Assembly: GCF_025660475.1 (NCBI RefSeq)
Contig: NZ_JAOUSF010000005.1
Coordinates: 124,001 to 188,000, forward strand
From: Perspicuibacillus lycopersici
Lineage (GTDB): Bacteria; Bacillota; Bacilli; Bacillales; Caldibacillaceae
DNA length: 64,000 bases
Direction: 5' to 3'
A program made the translations under genes and the position numbers. Positions 24,935 through 32,311 of the stretch are shown here, piece by piece (positions within the stretch are counted from its first letter, which is position 1; every line of letters starts with the position of its first letter). Below the pieces are notes generated by a model. That model had not been told where the DNA came from. It ran no database searches and saw nothing but the letters and a program-made list of their open reading frames with translations.

Positions 24935-25498
24935 ATGAAAAAGGTTACAGTTGGTTTAGCGTTTTTATTAGTAGTATTATTTGCAGCATTAAATAGCACA
25001 GTTTATAGTAGTTCATTAAATGGGAAATCTAAATTACTAGCAAATGAGGAAGTTGTTGAACCTACAAGTAAAGGTGACTTAAAAGTTGCTAATGAGGAAG
25101 TTGTTGAGCCTACTGGCCATGGTGGCGTTAAAGTTGCTAACGAAGAAGTCGTTGAGCCTACTAGTAAAGGTGGCGTAGTTATTGCCAATGAGGAAGTAGT
25201 AGAACCTACCTTTAAATCTGGAGTAGTTGTTGCTAACGAAGAAGTGGTAGAACCTACTTTTAAATCTGGAGTAGTTGTTGCTAACGAAGAAGTGGTAGAA
25301 CCTACTTTTAAATCTGGAGTAGTTGTTGCTAATGAAGAAGTAGTAGAACCTACCTTTAAATCTGGAGTAGTTGTTGCTAACGAAGAAGTGGTAGAACCTA
25401 CTTTTAAATCTGGAGTGGTTGTTGCAAATGAAGAAGTCGTTGAGCCAACAAGAAATGAAGAACCTGTTGAACCAACGAATAACACTGTTTTTGCATAA
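24935..25498 (+). CDS. Secreted multi-copy peptide precursor (putative pheromone, nine ANEEVVEPT repeats)
   Basis: 187 aa. A Sec signal peptide (MKKVTVGLAFLLVVLFAALN, cleavage about residue 24-27) is followed by nine copies of ANEEVVEPT starting at residues 36, 52, 68, 84, 100, 116, 132, 148 and 164, separated by 7-residue spacers; a degenerate NEEPVEPT follows, then NNTVFA. The first three spacers differ (SKGDLKV, GHGGVKV, SKGGVVI); the next five are FKSGVVV. The conserved nonapeptide with changing spacers is what a processed multi-copy signal would show. GGGGAGG lies 8 nt before ATG, and a terminator follows. No wall anchor, lipobox or Cys. Alternative: a repetitive secreted structural protein. 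Confidence 0.85.
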   Translation: MKKVTVGLAFLLVVLFAALNSTVYSSSLNGKSKLLANEEVVEPTSKGDLKVANEEVVEPTGHGGVKVANEEVVEPTSKGGVVIANEEVVEPTFKSGVVVANEEVVEPTFKSGVVVANEEVVEPTFKSGVVVANEEVVEPTFKSGVVVANEEVVEPTFKSGVVVANEEVVEPTRNEEPVEPTNNTVFA

Positions 25499-25523
25499 TG
25501 ATAGGTTAATGGAGAGGTACACG

Positions 25524-25557
25524 GGTGAACGAGGATGATTCTTCGTTCACCTTTTTA
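25524..25557 (+). terminator. Terminator of the regulator-peptide operon
   Basis: Perfect 9-bp stem GGTGAACGA/TCGTTCACC followed by TTTTT. Confidence 0.85.
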
Positions 25558-25561
25558 ATTG

Positions 25562-25984
25562 CTACAATACTAGTCTTTTTTCAAAAAAATATTGTTGATG
25601 TCCCTTCGGATGATTTTCTACTATTCCCACTACTTGATAACCAAATTTTTGATAAAAATTTGCTGCCTGGAAACTAAAAGAATCTAGTAGAATTAGCCGA
25701 CATTTGTTTTCCTTTGCTGCTGCTTCTATTTTCCGCAGTAATTGGGACCCATAGCCTTGCCCGCGGAGCGATTCCTCCACCCAAAGAAAATCGATGTGCA
25801 AATGGTACCAAAAAATTGTTCCTGTTATTCCACCCATAATACTACCATCATCATTCTGAAGTAAGAAGCTAATATTTTTTACTGGGTGTTTCACTTCATC
25901 GGGAAGCATTTGTCCATTGTATTCAATAACTTTTTTTCGTATGTACTGACTATTTGCCTCATCCCATTCATTTGTAATTTTCAC
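25562..25984 (-). CDS. GNAT-family N-acetyltransferase
   Basis: 140-aa GNAT domain: NISFLLQNDDGSIMGGITGTIFWYHLHIDFLWVEESLRGQGYGSQLLRKIEAAA contains the CoA loop RGQGYG, and LLDSFSFQAANFYQKFGYQVVG is the closing motif with the catalytic-type Tyr. It resembles small stand-alone acetyltransferases with unknown amine substrates. Convergent with the peptide gene; the terminator between them lies close to both stops. Confidence 0.85.
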   Translation of the reverse strand: MKITNEWDEANSQYIRKKVIEYNGQMLPDEVKHPVKNISFLLQNDDGSIMGGITGTIFWYHLHIDFLWVEESLRGQGYGSQLLRKIEAAAKENKCRLILLDSFSFQAANFYQKFGYQVVGIVENHPKGHQQYFFEKRLVL

Positions 25985-26106
25985 TTATTCTCCCCCGCTC
26001 TTTTAACCGTCTGAAATAAGATTATACCATAGGAATTGGGACCTCTATTATAATAATTATGTTTTTTTAGCCATACGTTTTATTCGCAACTATTATTACC
26101 AGCATA

Positions 26107-26910
26107 TCACTTGTTCTTTAATTCATTTTGCACATGAAAAACGATATAGTTTTTTAACTGCTCTAGTTCGTCCTTTTCAAACGAATACATCTTTTTATCT
26201 TTCGAATAGCATTCAACCGCTTTTCGAACTGTTTCTTTCTGCTCAATTGGGAACGTAAATATCCCCCACTCCCCCGCTTCTTGCTTCGAAGAAATAATGC
26301 CCTCTTTTAAATACCAATAAACCCTTATTACATTTAATGTACAATAAATCGGGTCTTCTTCGATATTTTCTATACAATCCCGAAAATCTCCCATGATGGA
26401 GGCTACATAATCATGTACTGGTACGAGAGGAAATATGTTATCAATTGATTCCCCATATAAACAAATACCTCTTTTTTTCGTGATCGTAATATGTGCTGCT
26501 AAATCTGGATCTGAATGGATTTCATCATTCAAATAATAATTTGTTCCATTGAACAGATCATTTTCATATCGTTATCGCCAAAATTCACTATAATGGAAAT
26601 CAAACGGACAAGGATGCTTCCACATGTTTAATTGCTCGCGATGAAGAAAACTAATTTCTATAGGGAAAGGTGAAGCAGAATAAAGTAAAAAAAGCTTTGC
26701 TAATTCCCTTTTTATATTCACTGTCAGTGAATTAGTAGTAACTACCAATAGATCAATATCACTCCCGTTCGGATTAAACCCACCCATTGCAAATGACCCG
26801 TGAGCATAAATACCAATTACCTCATCTTTTAAAATCTCCAAAATTCTCTTTTGAAGCATGAAAATAAACGCTTTACTATTAAAACGACTAGCTTCCCCTC
26901 GATATACCAT
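26107..26910 (-). pseudogene. Aminoglycoside nucleotidyltransferase-like gene broken by an in-frame stop
   Basis: Two pieces in the same reading frame are separated by one TAA codon at 26572-26574. The first (26910 to 26575) carries the nucleotidyltransferase motif YAHGSFAMGGFNPNGSDIDLLVV (GS...DxD) and ends FHYSEFWR; after the stop the frame continues RYENDLFNGTNYYLNDEIHSDPDLAAH, exactly the continuation expected for ANT(9)/AadA-like (DUF4111) proteins. The C-terminal part has the usual helical domain (DCIENIEEDPIYCTLNVIRVYWYL). Full length would be about 267 aa, normal for the family. Either a nonsense mutation or a base-call error; a TTG at 26532 could restart the C-terminal piece but it lacks the active site. 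Confidence 0.8.
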
Positions 26911-26962
26911 GAAATTTCCCCTCGTGATTTTTTTGTATAGTCAAATAGATATCTTTTTCAAG

Positions 26963-27000
26963 AAAAAATAATGCACCCAATATAAATAAATGCATTATTT
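26963..27000 (-). terminator. Terminator of 224-aa gene
   Basis: AAATAATGCA/TGCATTATTT perfect 10-bp stem, followed on the minus strand by further T residues. Confidence 0.6.
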
Positions 27001-27009
27001 AGTATTCAT

Positions 27010-27684
27010 CTATAAAGACAATATTTTCTCGATTTTTTTTATCGACTCATTGCTAGCTACCTTTAAAAAATGAGCTTTTAAATAGCTTTTTGCCTCCTCT
27101 TCATTTATCTCAGGTGCTTCCACTTTATTTCTTTTTTCCCATGATTCATATGTTTCAAAGGAAGTACTGCTCCAGCCATTCTTTTCCCCTTCTGCATTGG
27201 TTTTTACTTGAATACCGGAGATAACGATATCCATTGTCCCTTGGAGCTCCAATAATGCATTGTCAAAACGTTTCTTATTCTCTTTTTCCTTTAATCCAGC
27301 TTTTTCCCGCAATGCTCTTGTATCAATACCCGCTTCATTTTTAATAATCTCGTACACCGTAAAGGCATCTTTTGATACGACACCATTGTAGTAACGCTCC
27401 TCCATTGACTCTGAATGGCCAAGCACTTTTTTTACATAAGGTAGCAGTCGTCTAGAAATCAGTACAGATTTTTTCTTAAGAAACTTTCCGTAGCCTGCCA
27501 CTCCATCGGCAGAAAATTTCGTCCGCCACATCCATGGGTCAAATTCAGTATCGGTATACCAATGCTCTGTAGATGTAATGCTGTTTAATGATGGGAAATC
27601 TGGAACTAACGGTGCTAATGGTAGTAAGCCAATTTCCTCTATGAAATTAATTGCTTCCTCATATGTTTTAATTTTTTGTTCCAT
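27010..27684 (-). CDS. AlkZ/YcaQ-related winged-helix protein (uncertain)
   Basis: 224 aa. The sequence reads as a short relative of the AlkZ/YcaQ DNA-glycosylase-like family: a region around ERYYNGVVSKDAFTVYEIIKNEAGIDTRALREKAGLKEKENKKRFDNALLELQGTMDIVISG looks like a winged-helix unit, and WYTDTEFDPWMWRTKF precedes it. AlkZ proteins unhook interstrand crosslinks with a QxQ/QxD motif; I do not see that motif, so enzymatic activity is doubtful. Good start at ATG with a plausible ribosome site; divergent from the superoxide dismutase gene. Confidence 0.5.
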   Translation of the reverse strand: MEQKIKTYEEAINFIEEIGLLPLAPLVPDFPSLNSITSTEHWYTDTEFDPWMWRTKFSADGVAGYGKFLKKKSVLISRRLLPYVKKVLGHSESMEERYYNGVVSKDAFTVYEIIKNEAGIDTRALREKAGLKEKENKKRFDNALLELQGTMDIVISGIQVKTNAEGEKNGWSSTSFETYESWEKRNKVEAPEINEEEAKSYLKAHFLKVASNESIKKIEKILSL

Positions 27685-27825
27685 CTAATCGTCACTCCTT
27701 CACATATTTTCCTTCCTACCATTTCTATTCTGCTAAGAAAATCTCCTGCAAAAAATGACAATTCGTATCATCCTTTTCATTCTTTAGCATATATTGTCAA
27801 CGATACTATTGGGGAGGTGCTTACA

Positions 27826-28737
27826 TTGTCAACTTACATCAATTCTTTAAAACAGTGGTGTGAGGAAGTATTCACTATTTACGAAGAAAATAAACCTATG
27901 GAACGGGACAATTTGCAGGCAGATAAGAAAGATGAATTACATGAGCAATTTGTACAATTTAAAGAAAGTCTTACAAATGAAGATTCATTGGACGAATTGG
28001 AAATTTATAATCGTGCAAATGAATTAGCAGAACAGCTTGAATTAAAACTGAAGGAAAATGGAATCCCTGTACAATTAACAGATAAGATGAGAGCGGATAA
28101 TCAAAACAATATGGTACCGATTGGAGGACATAAGCTTCCACCATTGCCATATTCCTATAATGCGCTAGAGCCATATATTAGTCAGGAAATCATGAGACTC
28201 CATCATGATAAACATCATCAAACATATGTGGACGGCCTAAATAAAGCAGAAAGAGAAATGCAAAAAGCCCGAATAACGAATAATTTTCAATTGATTAAAC
28301 ATTGGGAACGAGAAGCAGCCTTTCATGGTGCAGGACATTATTTGCATACTATCTTTTGGAATATTATGAGTCCGGATGGTGGCGGTAAGCCTTCGGGGAA
28401 TTTATTAATGGAAATTAATAGATCCTTCGGTAGCTTTGATAAATTTAAAAAACATTTTTCTGAGGCTGCAAACAATGTCGAGGGTGTTGGTTGGGCAATA
28501 CTTGTATGGTCACCACGTGCTCATCGATTGGAAATTTTACAAGCGGAAAAACATCAAAATTTAAGTCAGTGGGATGTTATTCCATTACTAGTATTGGATG
28601 TTTGGGAGCATGCTTACTATCTACAATATAAAAATGAAAGAAAGAAATATGTAGATAACTGGTGGAAGGTTGTAAACTGGCCAGAGGTTGAAAAACGATT
28701 CGATACGGCACAAAGAGTGACTTGGCAACCGTTTTAA
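27826..28737 (+). CDS. sodF: Fe/Mn-family superoxide dismutase with N-terminal extension (SodF-like)
   Basis: 303 aa. Residues 1 to about 95 form a charged helical extension (INSLKQWCEEVFTIYEENKPMERD...) not found in ordinary SODs, then a full SOD domain starts at GGHKLPPLPYSYNALEP. Metal ligands are visible: first His in IMRLHHDKHHQTYV, second in GAGHYLHTIFW, and Asp and His in LDVWEHAYYLQY. The same layout occurs in Bacillus subtilis SodF (YojM-region paralogue). It dismutates superoxide to peroxide and oxygen; the metal cannot be told with certainty. Start is TTG 27826, fixed by GGGGAGGT 7 nt upstream; the open frame further upstream is not coding. Confidence 0.88.
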   Translation: MSTYINSLKQWCEEVFTIYEENKPMERDNLQADKKDELHEQFVQFKESLTNEDSLDELEIYNRANELAEQLELKLKENGIPVQLTDKMRADNQNNMVPIGGHKLPPLPYSYNALEPYISQEIMRLHHDKHHQTYVDGLNKAEREMQKARITNNFQLIKHWEREAAFHGAGHYLHTIFWNIMSPDGGGKPSGNLLMEINRSFGSFDKFKKHFSEAANNVEGVGWAILVWSPRAHRLEILQAEKHQNLSQWDVIPLLVLDVWEHAYYLQYKNERKKYVDNWWKVVNWPEVEKRFDTAQRVTWQPF

Positions 28738-28756
28738 ATAGGGAAGGTGTTGTTGG

Positions 28757-28784
28757 GGGTGAATTATTCACCCTATTATTTTTT
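28757..28784 (+). terminator. Terminator of sodF
   Basis: GGGTGAAT/ATTCACCC with a minimal loop, followed by TATTATTTTTTG. Confidence 0.7.
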
Positions 28785-28855
28785 GTGTTTTTGACTAGAT
28801 GACATTACTAATTACAGTAAAATACCTATTTCACGAATTGGAAATAAAATACAGC

Positions 28856-28884
28856 TTGTAATTATCTGCCTTGAATGTTATATT
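28856..28884 (+). promoter_or_regulatory. Sigma-A-type promoter of the unassigned RNA
   Basis: TTGTAA, 17-nt spacer, TATATT. The predicted transcript starts near 28891, exactly where the structured segment begins. Confidence 0.6.
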
Positions 28885-28890
28885 AATAAA

Positions 28891-29013
28891 GCGATGAGCT
28901 AATTTGCATAAGTCAAGGAACATGCTTTCATGCAAAACGTACGAATGTGGTCGTACGGTTCTTTGCCGCAAACGCATCAAAGACGTCAGTTTAAAACTGG
29001 CGTCTTTTCCTTT
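28891..29013 (+). ncRNA. Unassigned structured small RNA
   Basis: About 120 nt with its own promoter and a terminator (AAAGACG...CGTCTTT, arms 28979-28992 and 28993-29007). Between them: GATG/CATC possibly closing the domain; AAGGAAC pairing with GTTCTTT; within it a CATG-CTTT-CATG hairpin and a perfect 7-bp CGTACGA/TCGTACG hairpin with loop ATGTGG; then single-stranded GCCGCAAACG. No open reading frame or ribosome site is seen. It does not match any riboswitch class I can recall (purine, SAM, TPP, preQ1, c-di-GMP, THF, T-box were considered). Next downstream on the same strand is nupC, 500 nt away, with its own promoter, so a trans-acting RNA or an orphan riboswitch are both possible. Confidence 0.55.
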
Positions 29014-29064
29014 TGTTTACGTGTTTGTTATTCCAAAGTATAAGGAATTTGGATGACTTGTTTA

Positions 29065-29202
29065 CTATTTTTCTTTATTTTTTCTTACATCGTCATTTGG
29101 AGAATTTCCAGTTCCATTTTTGCTTTTACTATTTGGTGTTCCATAAATTTGATTATCCTTTGTTACTTTATTTCCTTCCAAAAAGTTGTCCTTTGTTTTC
29201 AT
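29065..29202 (-). CDS. Small hydrophilic protein (45 aa)
   Basis: ATG at 29202 preceded by a near-ideal AGGAGGTGA. The product begins MKTKDNFLEGNKVTKDN, has GTPNSKSKNGTGNSPNDD and ends in Lys residues: a very polar, Lys/Asn/Gly-rich, probably disordered peptide. The composition is like minor small acid-soluble spore proteins, but no family motif is recognised. It lies between the structured RNA and the nupC promoter on the opposite strand. Confidence 0.6.
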   Translation of the reverse strand: MKTKDNFLEGNKVTKDNQIYGTPNSKSKNGTGNSPNDDVRKNKEK

Positions 29203-29442
29203 CAAATTCACCTCCTAGCTAAAATCCTGCTATATAGTAGGTTGTCCCGCAACTTGTCTTCGTATGTACATAAATCAAATGAGAAGTAGTTGTGATTTTT
29301 ATCCAGTTCTAATTACTTTTTTCACTCCACCGTTTTCTCCTTTCCACCTCTACTGCAAATTATTATTATTTTCTCAAGAAATCGAACCGATTAAATATTG
29401 TTTAAGTGCTGTGAACAGTGAATCTTATCATATTTTTTACAT

Positions 29443-29472
29443 TTGACTTCATTCGTATCACTAGATTATTAT
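29443..29472 (+). promoter_or_regulatory. Probable nupC promoter
   Basis: TTGACT, 18-nt spacer, TATTAT, 35 bp before the nupC start. A short palindrome CTGTGAACAG lies about 25 bp upstream (29410-29419). The rest of 29203-29442 shows nothing I can name. Confidence 0.55.
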
Positions 29473-29507
29473 TTTCTTTGTGTGAAAAAAATGGTAAGGA
29501 GATTTCA

Positions 29508-30689
29508 ATGGAAATTATAATTAGTTTACTAGGATTTATTTTAACAATTGGTGTTGCCTTTCTTTTGTCGAATGATCGAAAAAACATCAATTATAAAGCA
29601 ATTATTGTACTAATTGTGATGCAAGTGATTGTAACACTTCTAATGTTTAAAACAACATTCGGACAAAAAACGGTGGAAGTCGTTTCCGATGGTGTGACAA
29701 AAACGTTAAATTACGGCTATGAAGGTATTGACTTTGTTGTAGGTGGACTTGTTCCTGAAGGTGCTTCGATCTTTTTCGTGAATGTATTAATGGTTATTAT
29801 TTTCACCTCTACCCTACTATCCATCTTAACGTATATTCGCGTATTACCTATTTTAATTAAGTATATTGGTGGTGCAGTTGCCAAGATTACTGGTTTGTCT
29901 AAAGTCGTAACATTTAATAGTATTAATTCGATCTTTTTCGGGCAAAGTGAATCGATTTTAGCGATTAAGTCCCATTTAGATAAAATGAATGATAATAAAT
30001 TATTTATCGTTTCTACAAGTGCTATGGCTTCTGTATCTGCTTCAATTATGGGATCTTACATGACGATGATTCCATCGAAGTATGTGTTAGTTTCTATGTT
30101 GCTTAATGCATTATCTAGCTTAATTGTTGCGACAATGATGGCACCGATTAAAAAAGAGGATGATGAAGTTATTAACATAAAGGAAGTATCCCAATCAAAC
30201 TCCATCTTCGGAGCGATGAGTGTTGGTGCTCTTGATGGTGGGAAAGTTGCCTTAATTGTTGCCGCACAGCTTGTTGCATTCGTTGGATTGATTGCACTAA
30301 TAAATGGTATCTTTACTGGTATTTTTGGCATTTCCTTTACTGAAATTTTAGGTTATCTGTTTGCACCAATTGCCTTCCTAATGGGTGTTCCTGCAAGCGA
30401 AATTGTTACGGCTGGTTCCATAATGGGCACAAAGCTTGCAACAAACGAATTTGTGGCAATGCTACAATTCCAACCATTGATTCCAGAGCTATCTGCTAAA
30501 ACAGTTGCGATTGTTTCCGCATTCTTAGTATCCTTTGCAAACTTCTCTTCCATTGGAATCATCAGTGGTTCCATTCAAGCGATTAATGGAGAAAAAGCAA
30601 ATGTAGTGGCAAAATTCGGCTTAAAAATGCTTTTAGCTGCGACACTTGCCTCGATATTAACAGGGACAATCGTTGGTTTATTTTCATAA
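29508..30689 (+). CDS. nupC: Concentrative nucleoside transporter (NupC/CNT family)
   Basis: 393 aa, about ten membrane segments. Diagnostic CNT blocks: GLSKVVTFNSINSIFFGQSESILAI (nucleoside-binding Gln-Ser-Glu), SASIMGSYMTMIP, and the C-terminal half FLMGVPASEIVTAGSIMGTKLATNEFVA and SFANFSSIGIISGSIQAI. It takes up nucleosides with H+ or Na+. Start ATG 29508 with AAGGAGA 6 nt upstream; the frame is open further upstream without a ribosome site. Bacillus genomes have several NupC/NupG paralogues, so symbol use is by family. Monocistronic, own promoter and terminator. Confidence 0.9.
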   Translation: MEIIISLLGFILTIGVAFLLSNDRKNINYKAIIVLIVMQVIVTLLMFKTTFGQKTVEVVSDGVTKTLNYGYEGIDFVVGGLVPEGASIFFVNVLMVIIFTSTLLSILTYIRVLPILIKYIGGAVAKITGLSKVVTFNSINSIFFGQSESILAIKSHLDKMNDNKLFIVSTSAMASVSASIMGSYMTMIPSKYVLVSMLLNALSSLIVATMMAPIKKEDDEVINIKEVSQSNSIFGAMSVGALDGGKVALIVAAQLVAFVGLIALINGIFTGIFGISFTEILGYLFAPIAFLMGVPASEIVTAGSIMGTKLATNEFVAMLQFQPLIPELSAKTVAIVSAFLVSFANFSSIGIISGSIQAINGEKANVVAKFGLKMLLAATLASILTGTIVGLFS

Positions 30690-30706
30690 AATAGATTTAC
30701 GAAAAA

Positions 30707-30738
30707 GATGCTGCGAAATCTGCAGCATCCTTTTTTTA
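30707..30738 (+). terminator. Terminator of nupC
   Basis: Perfect GATGCTGC/GCAGCATC stem and a seven-T tail. Confidence 0.9.
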
Positions 30739-30743
30739 CGACA

Positions 30744-31478
30744 TTACCCACCTTCCACTATCCTTGCAAATTCATGTATCGAAATGGAATCATCAATCGA
30801 GATTCTTGGTAATAAATAGTTTTCTTCTGGATTCAATGGTAAGGAAACTGTTTTTTGTAATGTTGTCAGTCCAAATAAATAATATTTTTTCGTTTCGGCA
30901 ATGACATGGTCATTATATAATCCATAAGGATAGGCAAGTGCTGTAACAGGCTTTCCGGTTATTTGTTGGATTTTCTTTTTAGATTCATGCAGCTCATATT
31001 CATAGTTAGTAATTTTCGGTAACTCTGGATGGGTTGCAGTATGCGACTGAATAGAGATGATGCCTGATTCCACCATTCTTTTTATATCTGTTACCGATAG
31101 CCGATTGGCTCGCCCAATAAAGTCGGAGATTACAAAGATTGTGCCCGTTGGTCGGAAGCTTTCCGTTGTCAGTTTGCGGAAAATCAAGAACGCTTGCAGA
31201 TTATCTTTATAGCCATCATCAAACGTAATCAATATTGGTTTCTTAACGGTATCTAGGTCATGTATGTGATCAAAATTCACCAATGTAAAACCATGATCCC
31301 GTAAATACTCCATTTGCTTTTCAAAATTAGAAGGTGTTACATATAAATCCTCGGTACCAATACCATTATATTTATGGACATGGTGGTAAAGTAAAATCGG
31401 TATTTTTTCCTTTGCGGAAATTTCAGATGGATGTACAAATAAAATGCCAACTAGAGCGAATATAATAATCGGTTTCAA
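30744..31478 (-). CDS. Secreted polysaccharide deacetylase (NodB/IcaB-like)
   Basis: 244 aa. A signal peptide (LKPIIIFALVGILFV...ISAKE) is followed by IPILLYHHVH, then the catalytic ITFDDGYKDN (Asp-Asp), the zinc motif SHTATHPEL (HxxxxH) and the late ALAYPYGLYND segment. This is the carbohydrate esterase 4 layout of exopolysaccharide or peptidoglycan deacetylases such as YxkH/IcaB. Substrate may be a GlcNAc polymer of the wall or matrix. Start is TTG 31478, supported by GTGAGG 5 nt upstream; it sits 22 bp after the stop of the DUF1292 gene, so the two may be cotranscribed. Confidence 0.85.
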   Translation of the reverse strand: MKPIIIFALVGILFVHPSEISAKEKIPILLYHHVHKYNGIGTEDLYVTPSNFEKQMEYLRDHGFTLVNFDHIHDLDTVKKPILITFDDGYKDNLQAFLIFRKLTTESFRPTGTIFVISDFIGRANRLSVTDIKRMVESGIISIQSHTATHPELPKITNYEYELHESKKKIQQITGKPVTALAYPYGLYNDHVIAETKKYYLFGLTTLQKTVSLPLNPEENYLLPRISIDDSISIHEFARIVEGG

Positions 31479-31500
31479 TAGTTCCTCACATGGAAATTTA

Positions 31501-31764
31501 TTATTCCTGTAAAAGTTCATCAAATGCAGCAGACACTTTATCAAACTCCTCATCTGATTCAATTGCATCAAAGTCACCATCTTCATCTATCTTTAAAAAG
31601 AATATATCAATATCCTCAGTTGTTTGCTTCTGCAAATCTTCCACAAAGCTAACGGCAACATAGTCAGAATCATCCAAACTGATTTCCGCTATTACTTCCA
31701 CTTCCTGTTGTTCATCACTATCATCACTTATTGTAAAAATCTCTCCTATTTCATAGCTTTTCAT
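31501..31764 (-). CDS. DUF1292 (YrzB-like) acidic protein
   Basis: 87 aa, very acidic. IGEIFTISDDSDEQQEVEVIAEISLDDSDYVAVSFVED matches the DUF1292 pattern of small proteins in Firmicutes that usually sit next to yrrK/yrrL. Here it is instead ahead of a deacetylase gene. Function unknown; the family is assumed cytosolic. Good AGGGAGGA ribosome site. Confidence 0.75.
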   Translation of the reverse strand: MKSYEIGEIFTISDDSDEQQEVEVIAEISLDDSDYVAVSFVEDLQKQTTEDIDIFFLKIDEDGDFDAIESDEEFDKVSAAFDELLQE

Positions 31765-31948
31765 TGCTATTCCTCCCTTTCCTAATCCATTTAATCATTA
31801 GTATATTTCCATATTTAAGATGAATCATGCAAAAGAATATATTCTTGATTCCCTTTTGTATAGGAACCTTCCTACGGGAAAAGTATGGAACTTATCGCTT
31901 TGACACAAAATAAACTGTTGAAAATAATGATAGGCTAGGAGGAAAATA

Positions 31949-32254
31949 ATGGAACAAAAAAATTACGAAAAAATTTATGAAGAATATCGAAATCAAAGTG
32001 AAGAACAAGGTGAGTCCAAAACAAACACTTTTGGCAAAGAAGAAATCGTAGCTGTCCGAAAAAATGATGATGGTGATATCATTGCTGTTAAAACCAACAG
32101 CGGTCGTGAGCTCGACTATGTATCGGCATTGGATGAGGCAAAGGCAGGAAATCTTGCACATGTCGATGTGTTTCATAAGTATGGACGTGATATCCTTCGA
32201 AGTGAACCGGATGGAAGGAAAGATAATAATTTAGATGAATTGCCTTTATTTTAA
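31949..32254 (+). CDS. DUF3892-type small protein (101 aa)
   Basis: 101 aa. The segment EEIVAVRKNDDGDIIAVKTNSGRELDYVSALDEAKAGNLAHVDVFHKYGRDILRSEPDG is the DUF3892 domain, common in Bacillaceae; the N-terminal 28 residues are charged and the tail ends LDELPLF. Function not known. AGGAGGAAA lies 6 nt before ATG. Followed at 57 bp by the DDAH-family gene in the same direction. Confidence 0.78.
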   Translation: MEQKNYEKIYEEYRNQSEEQGESKTNTFGKEEIVAVRKNDDGDIIAVKTNSGRELDYVSALDEAKAGNLAHVDVFHKYGRDILRSEPDGRKDNNLDELPLF

Positions 32255-32311
32255 AAACACTTCCATTTTTCTAGCAAACAAAGACACTAACCTTTTACAG
32301 GAGTTGAAATA

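Noticed and set aside
25040-25495. 48-bp repeats as a CRISPR array
   Set aside because: Units are contiguous and translate in frame with no unique spacers of constant length; no cas genes nearby.
25003-25522. Long open frames on the minus strand across the peptide repeats (Leu/Thr/Ser-rich)
   Set aside because: They mirror the 48-bp repeat of the precursor gene, lack ribosome sites and start inside the terminator side; the plus-strand gene has signal peptide, ribosome site and operon context.
28891-29013. Purine or other known riboswitch controlling nupC
   Set aside because: No known aptamer signature recognised; it ends in a terminator 500 nt before nupC, which has its own promoter.
29402-29590. 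Minus-strand 62-aa frame at the nupC start
   Set aside because: Overlaps the nupC promoter and coding start; no ribosome site.
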